A stretch of DNA of 64,000 nt from contig CM019713.1 in the NCBI GenBank assembly GCA_009760885.1, positions 81,842,131-81,906,130 of the forward strand, in the 5' to 3' direction. A model generated the notes under the pieces. That model had not been told where the DNA came from. It worked only from the letters and a program-made list of their open reading frames with translations, and did not search any database. The DNA comes from Achatina immaculata. Lineage: Eukaryota > Mollusca > Gastropoda > Stylommatophora > Achatinidae. The number at the start of each line of letters is the position of its first letter. Positions within the stretch are counted from its first letter, which is position 1. Both the position numbers and the translations under genes were made by a program. Below are positions 11,660-23,200 of this stretch, one piece after another.

Positions 11660-12640
11660 CCTCCAGGAGCAAGAAGATTGTCCGTGGAAGAAACATGGCG
11701 ATCTCAACTCTCTCTCTCTCTGTCCCTGTCTCTCTCCCTCTCCATCCCTCTCCCTCTCCCTCTCTCGCCCTTGAGCAAACAACATAAAGTTGTCCGTGGG
11801 AGAAACATGGCCATCTCAAATCTATCTCTATCCCTCTCTCTCCGTCCCCTTCTCTCTCCTTATCTCTCTCCCTCTCTATCTCTTTCTCCTTCTCTCTCAC
11901 ACACTCTTTCCCTCTCTCACCCTCTCTCCTCTCTCTCTCCCTCTCTCTCTCCCTCTCTCTCTCCCTCTCTCTCTCCACGTCTCTAACTCTCTCCCTGCCT
12001 CTCTCCCTCTCTCTCTCCCTTGAGCAAGGAACATAAAGCTGTCAGCGGGAGAAACATGGCGATCTCAAATCTATCTCTCTCCCTCTCTCTCTCTTCCTGT
12101 CTCTCTCTCCCTGTCTCTCTCTCCCTCTTGAGCAAGCAGCATAAAGTTGTCCGTGGGAGAAACATGGTGATCTCAAATCTCTCTCTCCCTCTCTCTGTCC
12201 CTATCTCTCCCTCGCTCTATCTCTCTCCTTCTCTCTCTCCCTTGAGCAAGCAACATAAAGTTGTCCGTGGGAGAAACATGGTGATCTCAAATCTGTCTCC
12301 CTCTCTCTCTCTTTGTCCCTCTCTCTCCCTCTCTATCTCTCTCTTCCTCTCTCTCCCTCTTTCTCCCTCTCTTTCCCCCTCTCTCTCCCCCTCTCTCCCT
12401 TGAGCAAGCAACATAAATTTGCCCGTGAGAGCAACATGGCGATTTCACATCTTTCTCACTCTCTGTCCCTATCGCTTTCCTTCTCTCTATCCCTCTCTAT
12501 CTCTCTCCCTCTCTCTACTCTCTCTCTACCTTCAATCTCTCCCTCTATTTCCCTCTATCTCTCCCCGTCTCTATCTCTCTCCCTAAATCTCTCTCTCCCT
12601 CTCTCTCTCCCCTCTCTCCCTCTCTCCCTAATTTGAAAAG
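11660..12640. repeat. Compound array: six 50-bp conserved cores separated by CT-rich spacers
   Basis: The core begins TTGAGCAAGCAACATAAAGT and ends GAGAAACATGGCGATCTCAA, seen near 11667, 11770, 12019, 12127, 12241 and 12399. Between cores lie 60-200 bp of CTCTCC tract of variable length. The cores are well conserved and the spacers are not. Confidence 0.92.
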
Positions 12641-12995
12641 CTAACATGAAAAAATAAGAAAATGGCACACTGTCACAGAGCAATACAATCTACTACAGAA
12701 TACAATAAAAGGCTAATATAAACATAAGAAGAAAACACAGTTAAAAATGTATTTTTACAAATATAATTACGACAAAAAGCAGACCATCAACTAAAAGAGT
12801 GACATGACACTGTCACATTCCCTGACAGATGATAAACTAGAAGACTTGCAGAATTAGCTTACCTTATATACGACCATCTAAGATTCGGACTCTTGATGTT
12901 CGAGAGACTTCCAGAACATCAAGAGTCCAAGACCGCAGTCATATCCACAACCTTCTAGAAGATCCCAGCCCCACCCCTACCCCCCCCCCCCCCAT

Positions 12996-15172
12996 GCGGT
13001 TGGTAGCCAACAGAAAGATAAAAAGTCATAGCCTACAAGAAGAAAATATCAACAGTGATTTCAGTCTGGAACTTACTAAACATTTCACAGCACTCAAAGA
13101 AGTAGACGACACAGATTTAGATGAATTAAGGAACTCCTACAGCAAAGCCATAATCACGGCAACAAAAGCAAGTGCTGGACTGCAATCAACATGTAGAAAA
13201 GCATAGATATCAGATAACACATGGAAATATATTCATGAAAGAAGAGCAGCCAAATTGGCCATGTTAAATGTAAAGACAGATCTTGGAAAAAGTTTTGGCA
13301 AAAGCAAAATACAAATAAGTAGACAATGACGTAAAAAGTTCAGCTAGAAGAGACAAAAGAGAATATATGGACACTATGGCAAAAGAAGCCGAAAATGCAG
13401 TAAAAACAGGAGACAGCAAAACTCTATATAACATATAGAATTAGCTAACAAATCCTGTTACCTCCAGAATAATGTCTTTAGCAAAACAGGCAACCTATTA
13501 ACAACAAGTAAAGACCAAAAGCAAAGATGGGCAGAACACTTCCAAGAAATACTTAATCGACCACACCCAAATGAATTAATAAATCGTGAAACCGATTTAC
13601 CAGTCCCACAACTAAATGTCAACTTAGGTGAAGTTGCACTGAATGAAATTGAAACAGCAGTGAATCTAATGGCTAACAACAAAGCTGCAGGTGAAGATGA
13701 AATAACAGCCGAAGTGCTAAAAGCTATCAATAGTGACAACATGAGACAACTACAGAGAATGTTTAACAAGATTTGGAAAGAAGAAAAGGTACCTTCTAAA
13801 TGGAAAAAAATGGAATCATTGTTAAAATACCTAAAAAAGGCAACCTCAGTGACTGCAATAACTGGAGAGGTGTAACTTTACTATCAGTTGTGTCAAAGGT
13901 GTTTTGTAAAGTGATTCTGAATAGGATTAAGGATGTTGTGGATACTGCAATGAGAGAAGAATAGGCAGGATTTCGAAAAGGGAGAAACTGTCTCGACCAG
14001 ATCTTTGCTCTCAAGAATAATACTTGAAGAACATACTGAAAAGCAAAGACCATTAATCTTGAACTTCATAGACATTAAAAAAGCATTTGATAGCATAGAC
14101 AGAGAGTCATTGTGGAGAATTTTATGTCTATATGAAATACGATCTAAAATTGTCAACAACATTAGAGATCTCTACAATGGATATATTTTTGCAGTCAAGA
14201 CAGAAGAAGGAATGAGCAAATTGTTTCAGATTGAAACAGGCGTGAAACAAGGATGTATAGTATCTCCATTGCTTTTTGGAATTGCCATAGACGTTATAAT
14301 GAAAGATGCTGTACAGGTAAAACGGGCATTGATTGGGTACATGGGACCCAAATAGAATATCTTGATTTTGCAGATGACATAACTCTTATCAGTGACAATG
14401 TGAAATCGATGCAGGAAAAAAACAGATTCTCTGTCTTCCTTGGCTACCACAGTAGGTCTTGAAAGTATCAAAGACAAAACAAAAATTATGAAACTTCTCA
14501 TTAATCAAGAAAGGAAAATATACGTAGAAGAAACAGTTGTTGATGAAGTAAATCAATTTGCATACCTTGGCAGCTACATAGACCAGGATGGTGACACCAG
14601 AAAGGAAGTTAGAATTATAATTGCAAAAGCAGCATTGTCCTTCAAAAATCTTGAGACATTTGGAATTCAAAAGTTATAAGCACAAAAACCAAGTTAAGAT
14701 TATTCAATTCAAATGTGATATCCACCCTCATTTATGCATGCAAAAGCTTGAAAACAACTAAAGAAATAGACAAGAAATTAGACTCTTTTGAAAACAAATG
14801 CCTAAGGAAAATACTCGGCATCAAGTGGAACGAATTCAAGAACAATGCAGAGATAAGACAGATGAGCAAACAACAACCTGTCTCATGGGTGATCAGAAAA
14901 AAAAGATGGACATATGTAGGCCATGTGTTGAGAAGAAACAATCGGAGAATATCAAAACAAACTATCAAGTGGAGCACAACAGGCCGAAGAAAAAGAGGGT
15001 CGACCACGTGAAACTCTAAAAGATGACATTGTTAAGAGAAGCCAGTTTAGTGGGAATAACATCCCTTGATGAAGTTGAAAGACAGAGAACAGGAAATCTT
15101 AGCAAACAACTATGCGAGCCCTATCTGACGTTTAACGGCACGGGAAGGATGTAAGATGTAAGATTTGCTATG
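12996..15172 (+). mobile_element. LINE family B, longest copy (2.2 kb, dead reverse transcriptase)
   Basis: A non-LTR retrotransposon ORF2 remnant. Visible in order: a linker with RAAKLAMLN- and SARRDKREYMDTMAKEAENA-like text, WAEHFQEILNRPHPNELI, LMANNKAAGEDEITAEVLKA, a fingers segment (NNWRGVTLLSVVSKVFCKVI, one stop), then FIDIKKAFDSIDRESLWRIL (motif A), TGVKQGCIVSPLLFGIAID (motif B), a frameshift, EYLDFADDITLISDNV (motif C, intact FADD) and the C-terminal ENKCLRKILGIKWNE...RWTYVGHVLRRNN. At least three frameshifts and two stops disable it. The 3' end is GGCACGGGAAGGATGTAAGA. The 5' end abuts a C14 run at 12980-12993. No endonuclease domain remains. The clade is not determined. Confidence 0.92.
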
Positions 15173-15334
15173 AGAGACCATGAGAAAGCAGAGTAGACAT
15201 GATATTTATAGGTTGAAAACAAGTATCCGGCAACAGGGATGGTTGTGGTCAGATATTCTTTAAAAAAAATTAGACTTGGGAGTCTCAGTACGTTTGTGTC
15301 GTTGGAAGAATTTGACCACTTTCTTACCACTCTC

Positions 15335-16434
15335 CCCCACCTGCCTTACTCCCTTCCTTACGTAAGTCCCTCACTTCCCTCACTCTCTACCTCACATAAG
15401 TCTCTCACTTCCCTCACTCTCTTAAGTCCCTCACTTCCCTCACCCTCTTCCTTACATAAGTCCCTCACTTCCCTCACTCTCTTCCTTACATAAGTCTTTC
15501 ACTTCCCTCACCCTCTTCCTTACATAAGTACCTCACTTCCTTCACTCTCTTCCTTACATAAGTCCCTCACTTCCCTCACATTCTTCCTTACATAAGTCCC
15601 TCACTTCCCTCACATTCTTCTTTACATAAGTCTCTCACTTCCCTCACTCTCTTCCTTACATAAGTCTCTCACTTCCCTCACTCTCTTCCTTTCATAAGTC
15701 TCTCACTTCCCTCGCTCTCTTCCTTACATAAGTCTTTCACTTCCCTCACTCTCTTCCTTTCATAAGTCTCTCACTTCCCTCACTCTTTTCCTTTCATAAG
15801 TCTCTCACTCCTCTCACTCTATTCCTCACATAAGTCCCCCACTCCTCTCACTCTCTTCCTCACATAAATCTCCCACTCCTCTCACTCTCTTTCTCACATA
15901 AGTCCACCACTCCTCTCACTCTCTTCCTCACATAAGTGCCCCATTCCTCTTACTCTCTTCCTCACATACGTCCCCCACTCCTCTTACTCTCTTCCTCACA
16001 TAAGTCCCCCACTCCTCTCACTCTTCCTCACATAAGTCCCCCACTCCTCTCACTCTCTTCCTCACATATGTCTCCCACTCCTCTCACTCTCTTCATCACA
16101 TAAGTCTCCCACTCCTCTCACTCTCTCCCTCACATAAATCTCCCACTCCTCTCACTCTCTTCCTCACATAAGCCCCCCACTCCTCTCACTCTTTTCATCA
16201 CATAAGTCTCCCACTCCTCTCACTCTCTTCCTCACATAAGTCCCCCACTCCCCTCACTCTCTTCCTCACATAAGTCCCCCACTCCCCTCACTCTCTTCAT
16301 CACATAAGTCCCCCACTCCTCTCACTCTCTTCCTCACATAAGTCCCCCACTCCCCTCACTCTCTTCATCACATAAGTCCCCCACTTCTCCCACTCTCTTC
16401 CTCACATAAGTCCTTCACTCCTCTCACACACACA

Positions 16435-16437
<3 letters not shown>
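15335..16437. repeat. 33-bp minisatellite, more than 30 copies, two unit types
   Basis: The unit is CTCACTTCCCTCACTCTCTT + CCTTACATAAGTC. The left half carries TTCCCTCACTCTCTTCCTTA, the right half CTCCTCTCACTCTCTTCCTC and CCCCCAC. Type changes gradually near 15800, suggesting local duplication. Confidence 0.93.

Positions 16438-16472
<35 letters not shown>
16438..16472. repeat. (CA)n(CT)n microsatellite
   Basis: ACACACACACTCTCTCTCT run ending the preceding array. 16473-16658 is unassigned, with a run of 10 or more Gs near 16628. Confidence 0.93.
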
Positions 16473-16475
<3 letters not shown>

Positions 16476-16658
16476 AAGATGGTGGAACAAAAAAAAAACC
16501 AACGTAACAGTCTGGACAACTTTAGCTGTGTGTTTTTCTAATTACACCACATATACATATACCACATATACATCTACATATATTTGACGAAATGTATAGT
16601 TTATCCTACAGTTACACGTTCTATGTGGGGGGGGGGGTGGTTGGGGAGGGGGTGGTCG

Positions 16659-16847
16659 CAATGCCGTCTTAACGCATGGGCCCACCTTAGCACCGCCCAG
16701 AGGCCTCAAGTGCATGGGGGCCCAACCAGCCCACGGAAATCTATGTGTGTGAATGTATATGGCAGGTGTGCTGTGCGTGTGTGGACGAGAGCTTATGTTG
16801 TTATTACTCGACCCAGGGCCTCCGATATTACTGTTAAGACGGCCCTG
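16659..16847. mobile_element. MITE-like element with 15-bp terminal inverted repeats
   Basis: Left end CAATGCCGTCTTAAC and right end GTTAAGACGGCCCTG match in inverted orientation at 13 of 15 positions, with an 11-bp perfect core (16663-16673 and 16833-16843). Flanking 8-mers GGTGGTCG and GGTGGGAG agree at 6 of 8 positions. Internal sequence has no coding potential. The CAGGGCCGTCTTAA end style resembles hAT-derived elements; that assignment is inference. Confidence 0.65.
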
Positions 16848-17051
16848 GGTGGGAGGATTGGAAGTTGTGGGGGAGGGGGGGGTGGGGTGTGTTCTCATTC
16901 TTGATCTATGACAGTTTGGAAAACTTAATCCTTGGAGAAACTTGATGTGTGATTATCTACAGATAATCCTGCACGGGTCGTTTCGTTTTCATTTTCCCAT
17001 ATCGCAAGAATGTGTTTGCATCTACAAGTCTTTTTTTTTCCTAATCTGTCT

Positions 17052-17054
17052 GCC

Positions 17055-17105
<51 letters not shown>
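17052..17105. repeat. (TC)n microsatellite
   Basis: CT dinucleotide run with one TTTC interruption. A (CA)n run follows at about 17293-17350. Confidence 0.95.
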
Positions 17106-17436
17106 ACTTCTTGTCTGACTCTGTCTGGCTTCTAAGCTGTATAATGCTTATCTGTTAATTTACTAATCCACTAAGTATGCCTCTGCACTTTTTTTTTCTT
17201 TCTATAAAATCTTCCCATCAGTTCTTCCTCTTGTGTTTCTTCCTTTGTGGTATTTTACACAATCCTTCAGCTGGTTCCTGACTTCTTTGTCACACACACA
17301 CACACACACATACACACGCACCCACGTCACGCGCGCACGCATGCACACACAAAGAGAAGACAGAAAACAGAATACAGACTCTAGATTTCAGGGCAATTCA
17401 TTAAAAAAGAAGATGAGTAGTAAGCACAACGCCCAA

Positions 17437-17915
17437 GCTTAGATTATTCAATTCAAATCTGATATCTACCCTCATTTATGCATGCGAAAGCTGGGAAAAC
17501 AACTAAAGAAACAGACAACAAATTAGACTCTTTTGAAAACAAATGCCTCAGAAAAATACTCGGCATCAAGTGGAACGAACTCAAGAACAACACAGAGATA
17601 AGACAGATGAGCAAACAACAACCTGTCTCATGGGCGATCAGAAAAAGAAGATGGGCATATGTAGGCCATTTGATGAGAAGAAACAATCAGAAAATACCAA
17701 AACAAGTTATCAAGTGGAACACAACAGGCCGAAGAAAATGAGGTTGACCGCGTGAAACTCTAAAGAGGACATTGTTAAGAGAGGCCAAATTCGCGGGCAT
17801 AAAATCCCTTGATGAAGTTGAAAAGCTCGCCGAAAACAGGAAAACTTGGCGAACTAACATGCGAGCCCTATGTGGCGTTTAACGGCAAGGGAAGGATGTA
17901 AGATGTAAAGTAGCA
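17437..17915 (+). mobile_element. LINE family B, 5'-truncated tail
   Basis: Co-linear with 14694-15172, reading FENKCLRKILGIKWNELKNN, then RRWAYVGHLMRRNNQKIPKQ and the same noncoding 3' end GGGAAGGATGTAAGATGTAA. It begins abruptly at AGATTATTCAATTCAAATCT, marking 5' truncation. Stops and a frameshift are present. Confidence 0.9.
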
Positions 17916-18147
17916 CAGCCAATAACGATATGCCTTCCAATGAAAATGTAACGATCTCCAACATGGTAGTCAACGCTTCACGGGTGTAGCTATGATGACT
18001 TCGACAAGTTAGAAAACTGGCTCTGAAAGGTATATAGGGAAAACATCTGCAATGGGAGGCACACTACACACTGGACAGAATTATCAGGCAAATTTGAGTT
18101 AGCATAATGGACTACTAGCAACTTGAAAAATAGATGAACAAGAAGAC
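17916..18147. other. Unassigned unique sequence
   Basis: No ORF, repeat or motif recognised. Confidence 0.4.
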
Positions 18148-18192
18148 ATGATTATTATTATTATTATTATTAATATTATTATTATTATTAAA
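18148..18192. repeat. (ATT)n microsatellite
   Basis: ATT triplet run with one ATTAAT interruption. Confidence 0.95.
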
Positions 18193-18199
18193 GTAGGTG

Positions 18200-18760
18200 A
18201 TAAAGTTTTTAAAAAAAAAACGAAAATGTCTGGAAAAAATGATTTGAACATAAACAATCAAAGTTTTTCGAGTATCTTGTCCAGTTTATTTTTAATAAAA
18301 AAAAACAAAACACACACACAAACTGTGAGCACATTTCCGGGACACCCTGTGGAATATTGTGTTCAAAGTAGGTTAAAGTGAGACACGAGGTACTAACGGA
18401 GCGGGGAAGAGAGGGGCGAGTGAAGCGGGTATCCTCCAGGGTGACGTATGAGCAAGTGACAGGACGCATCTACGAGTTAAGTTCCAACACCAGGCCCTCT
18501 AGACAGCGTGGGAAGCTAGGCATGGCACCCTACACAAGCCTGGGCGAGAATGAGAACTTAATTTTCTTGAAGCAAAATCAGCATTTTTCTGCTGCTTGGA
18601 ACGGTTGCTACCCCCGGGATTGCCCCTTGGCTGCCGGCTGATTCAAAGCTGCAGAAACTGGATGCGGAGTTGGCCTCAAACTGTGGATCTGAAGAAAGAT
18701 GCCTCACTATCAAAGCACATTGACCTGGCTTGTGTCAAGGGCAAGACCATTGGTCTCACA
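18200..18760. other. Unassigned stretch with short open frames
   Basis: The + frame 18378-18641 reads RVSSRVTYEQVTGRIYELSS and so on; no family recognised. It could be an old transposon fragment. Coding status not supported. Confidence 0.3.
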
Positions 18761-18764
18761 TCAC

Positions 18765-19795
18765 TGATTTGTCTGGTTGTTTCTGTCACTGGCTGTGAAA
18801 TTTTGTGGTTGTATTTATCACTGGTTGGCTGTGAATTTTTGTGGTTGTGTCTTTCACTGGCTGGCTGAGAATTTTTCTGGTTGTATCTATCACTGGCTGT
18901 GAACTTTTGTATCTATCACTGGCTGTAAACTTTTTGGGTTGTATTTATCACTGGCTGGCTGTGAACTTTTGTATCTATCACTGGCTGTGAACTTTTGTAT
19001 CTATCACTGGCTGTGAACTTTTGTATCTATCACTGGCTGTGAACTTTTGTATCTATCACTGGCTGTGAACTTTTGTATCTATCACTGGCCGTGAACTTTT
19101 GTATCTATCACTGGCCATGAACTTTTGTATCTATTACTGGCCGTGAACTTTTGTATCTATTACTGGCTGTGAACTTTTGTATCTATTACTGGCTGTGAAC
19201 TTTTGCATCTATTACTGGCTGTGAACTTTTGTATCTATTACTGGCCGTGAACTTTTGTATCTATCACTGGCTGTGAACTTTTGTATCTATCACTGGCCGT
19301 GAACTTTTGTATCTATCACTGGCTGTGAACTTTTGTATCTATCACCGGCTGTGAACTTTTTTGGTTGTATCTATCACTGGCCGTGAACCTTTGTATCTAT
19401 TACTGGCTGTAAACTTTTGTATTTATCACTGGCTGTGAACTTTTGTAACGATCACTGGCTGTGAACTTTTGTATTTATCACTGGTTGTGAACTTTTGTGG
19501 TTGCATCTATCACTGGGTGTAAATTTTTGTGATTGTAACCATCACTGGCTATACATTTTTGTGGTTCCATCTATCACTGGGTGTAAATTTTTAGGGTAGT
19601 AACTATCACTGGTTGTAAAATTTTGTGGTTCCATCTATTACTAGTTGTGAACTTTTGTAGTTGTAACTATCACTGGTTGTAAATTTTTGTGGTTGCATCT
19701 ATCACTGTTTGTGAACTTTTTGTGGTTGCAACTACCACTTATTGTAAATTTTTGTGGTTGTAACTATCACTGACTGTGAACTTTTGTGGTTTCAT
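18765..19795. repeat. 26-bp minisatellite, about 35 copies
   Basis: The unit is TATCTATCACTGGCTGTGAA + CTTTTG. The centre is most regular. Both ends carry longer variants with GTGGTTG inserted, grading into decayed copies. Confidence 0.94.
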
Positions 19796-19905
19796 CAACT
19801 TCTTGTGGATAATTTGAAAAAGAAGGAGCAGACTTCAACCACCATCTTAAGTCTTCTTCTTTTTATGTGTCTGAGTGTGAATTGATTTTTTTTTAACGAA
19901 ATGTG

Positions 19906-20206
19906 TGTATCCACACTAAAAGAACTTAATATTGAAGAAGGCTGGCTAGTAAAAAAGATTAAAGAGAGAAAACTTAAATATTTTGGACACATTAAACGTC
20001 ATGATAATCTAGAGAAGACCGTCTTGGAAGGATACATAAAGGGACAAAGAAAGAGAGGAAGACCAAAGCGAAGATGACTGCAAGACATCGTTGATGATCT
20101 ACAAATTGACTCGTCAGCAGCAGGCCATCTTGCTCACAACCGGGAGGCCTACAGGAGAGCTGTCAGGGAAGCAAAGTTCCGCAAGGGACATGCAAATGAT
20201 TGACTG
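19906..20206 (+). mobile_element. LINE C-terminal tail, copy 1 of an inverted pair
   Basis: Reads LKELNIEEGWLVKKIKERKL then KYFGHIKRHDNLEKTVLEGY, KGQRKRGRPKRR, a TGA stop, LQDIVDDLQIDSSAAGHLAH and EAYRRAVREAKFRKGHAND*. This is a classic non-LTR C-terminus. The TGA sits where a conserved Trp is expected. Confidence 0.88.
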
Positions 20207-21289
20207 ATTGACAAACAGACAGTGATTTACGCATCTCCGAGATACGTAGACCTAGATTTATATAAAAAAAAAAAATTACAGAATTTTACACAACGAAGTA
20301 ATAATTTAAAAAAAAATACCAATTTGCATAAAAATAAAAACAATAATAATAATAATACTTCAGAGTTATGGAAAAATCGACTTGCAGAGCTGTCGAGTTT
20401 TCGAGGGTCAGATCTGTGTAAAATCCTCTCCCAGTGTCTCCGTTCTTGTTTTACATCGAGCTCACACAGTGCATTTTTACTGTCATGGGATTTGTGTGTG
20501 TGTGGTTGTGCGCGCGCGCGCGCTTACACATCCGTGCCTGAACTACAGTTATCTTTCCTACCAATGCAGCTGAGTTACAGCCTGCAAGAACTGAGTTACC
20601 GCCGAACTTCTCTGAACTTACATGTCAATAAGCTGCCAGCGTTCCTTGAATGTCTTCCTGCATTCCACACTGAAAGAAACACAAAAGCTTTCAGTCCGCC
20701 ATAAAATGTGAAATATTGAGCACTTGGAACACCATACTCAAAGGCCGAGAGCGTCTCGGAGACTGTCAAACGTTTCTAAAATTAGCGGAAGATATGAGAA
20801 TGGGAGCAGTTATGAAAATCTTCCGGACCGTTTGTTGCGAACACGAATTTTTCTTGTCAATACGGGAGATCGGGCAGGTTAAAAGGCTGTAGAACAGAAG
20901 TTATTAAATCCATTTTCTTGTCCAGGAATCAAGGACTGAATGTCATAGCAAACAACAAAAAAAATGATTTCTCTCCCTCTTTCTTCCTCTGGTGTTTGCT
21001 AGATTCATAGAATGCTGTTGTTCGTTTTAATAACATTTTCTTCCTAAATAGAAGTTAACAAGATTTAATCTAGCTTTGACGCGCGGCCATCTTAGGCATG
21101 ACATTATGAGATATGGGCGGGAGTGGAGCAGAAATAGACTGGAGTGGAGTGGGAGGAAGAGAGAATTGGCTGGATGCTTTAATAATTTTTTTTTGTTTTG
21201 AAGAACATGAAATTTGGTACACATGAAATGAGAGCCATATGCAAACAGCTGCTATTAAAACCTGCAGAGTTGTTCGCTTCATTAGATTC
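20207..21289. other. Spacer between inverted LINE tails
   Basis: AT-rich start with AAT runs (20262-20360), a (TG/CG)n patch near 20490-20522, then unique sequence. No gene recognised. Confidence 0.45.
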
Positions 21290-21765
21290 AGTCAGTCATT
21301 CATTTGCATGTTCCTTTCGAAACTTTGCCTCCCTAACAGCTCTCCTTTAAGCCTCTCGGTTGTAAGCAAGATGCCCTGCTGCTGATGCATCTATTTGCAG
21401 ATCATGAACGATGTCTTGCAGTCATCTTCGCCTTGGTCTTCTTCTCTTTTTTTTCCCCATTATGTACCCTTCCAAGACGGTCTTCTCTAGATTATCATGG
21501 CGTTTAACGTGTCCAAAATATTTAAGTTTTCTCTCTTTAATCCTCTTTACTAGCCAGTCTTCTTCAATATTAAGTTCTTGTAGTATGGATATATTTGTTC
21601 TTTTTTGTGTCCACGATATTTGAAGAACTCTTCTGTAGCATGTACATTCAAAGGCATTTATGTGTTTCTCAGCTGTTTTGTTAAGTGTCCAGGTCTCACA
21701 GGCATATGTTGCGATGGGAAAGATGCATGCCCTTAAAGACCTTAGTTTTCCTTTGGGTTAGGTCT
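21290..21765 (-). mobile_element. LINE C-terminal tail, copy 2 of an inverted pair
   Basis: The reverse complement aligns with 19906-20206 over the full tail (KYFGHVKRHDNLEKTVLEGY; RRRPRRR then TGA, LQDIVHDLQIDASAAGHLAY) and extends about 170 bp further 5'. It carries the same TGA in place of the conserved Trp codon as copy 1. By eye identity is roughly 85-90 percent. Confidence 0.88.
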
Positions 21766-22344
21766 GAGTTATGTGCTCCTGTGCTCAGCCAGCATCACTT
21801 GTCTGGTGCACAAGACTTTGAAGACCTGGACGTCAATGCAGCTGCTTCTGTGCCCACTAAGACAAATACAGCAAGACAACAGGACATTGTTTTCAGACTT
21901 TTTTTCTTTTTCAGGATTCTCTTGCAGTCTTGCGAAGATCTCGCACCATAGCCTTCCTGGCAAGCGCTATGAAGTCACTCTTCTGTCCGAACTCCACCTA
22001 CTTGAGGACAGGAGTTGGACAGAAACGGACGCTGTTGTCACTTTTCTGTCTCCTGGAAACGCTCAGCTTGATGTCCCCGGCAGCTTACGTCCGGGAGATG
22101 CTAGAATACATCGTATCGGACAGGGAGTGGATTACAGTACGCAGTTTGAGGATCTGGAGTGGACCAAAAAAAAAGCCAAGCTTCCTTGGCAGGCACCCCC
22201 CCCCCCCATCCTTGGGGAGCAGGGCCAGTTCTGCTCTTCTGGCCGGTCTAAGCGTGGGAGCACCCGTGGAGAGGTGGGATGTATCTATTCTTGGCCCTCT
22301 GGTCGTGAGAAAGTTTTCCTCGAACTAACACATTCATCTTTACT
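21766..22344. other. Unassigned sequence with overlapping open frames
   Basis: Two + frames (21773-22372, 21930-22328) have no recognisable motif. The sequence continues a LINE-like region on the minus strand at its left end. A C9 run lies at about 22199. Real coding is not supported. Confidence 0.35.
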
Positions 22345-22510
22345 TCCGGATCTGACAGATACAAATATCTGATAGATCCAGATCTCTAACAATAGAAAAG
22401 TCTGACAGATACATATATCTGACATACAAATATCTAACATACAGAATCTGACAGGTACAGATATATGTATCTGATAGATACAGAATCTGATAGGTACAGA
22501 TATCTAACAT
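22345..22510. repeat. Degenerate TCTGACAGATACAGATATCT repeat
   Basis: Six to seven imperfect units of about 20-28 bp. Confidence 0.75.
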
Positions 22511-22699
22511 ATACAAAATTGTTCTGAAATTTTAATCCTTGTTTGTTATTTTGACACTGTTTTCATATAAATAAATTCGCTTTCTCCACTGTATTGTTTA
22601 GCAGAAAGTGACAATAATTGACTGAATTATAAAAGATTATATAATTGTTAAAATATGTTAACACCCTGCTTAAAAAAAATAGGAAAAAAAATAAGAAAC

Positions 22700-23200
22700 T
22701 GCTGAATGAATGGGCAATGGAAAATACGGACCGAGCAGTCTTTCAGTATATGACAGCTCCTAATGTGACAGATGTCACAAACGTACTAAATAGACAAGAA
22801 TAAATCATCATCTTCCAACTAAGAGCAAGCCACACACCCCTGAAGGCGTACACACACCAGATAGAGCCCGAAGAAGATCCCAAATGTCCACTGTGTGCTA
22901 ATAACCAAGAAACAGCCACACAGCCTCTACTAGCATGTCCACTGTGTGATAACAACCAAGAAACAGTCACACACCATCTACTAGCATGTCCACTGTGTGA
23001 TAACAACCAAGAAACAGTCACACACCATCTACTAGAATGCCCAGTGCTCATAGATTTACCACAGGAACACCTGCCAGAACATCCAAACATTGAAAATACA
23101 TTATATACAAACTTAGTACAATTATAGAAGACCTGCAGATACTTAACCATCACTTCGAGCCAAAGAGCACACGCTCAAATGGCTGCTGTATCAGAGAAAA
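22700..23200 (+). mobile_element. LINE C-terminus with triplicated zinc-knuckle-like module
   Basis: Frame reads LRASHTPLKAYTHQIEPEED then PKCPLCANNQETATQPLLA, CPLCDNNQETVTHHLLA, CPLCDNNQETVTHHLLECP and ...TNLVQL*. Many non-LTR elements end with one CPLC...T..H.L..CP motif after an RNase H-like region. Here the 51-bp (17-codon) module is present three times; the first copy lost its histidines (TQP instead of THH). An upstream TAA and the final TAG show a dead copy. Confidence 0.82.

Noticed and set aside
18765..19795. Possible CRISPR-like array
   Set aside because: Units are contiguous with no unique spacers; it is a eukaryotic minisatellite. The same applies to the other arrays.
21773..22372. 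199-codon + strand ORF
   Set aside because: Overlaps the antisense side of a LINE tail and a homopolymer run; no recognised motif.
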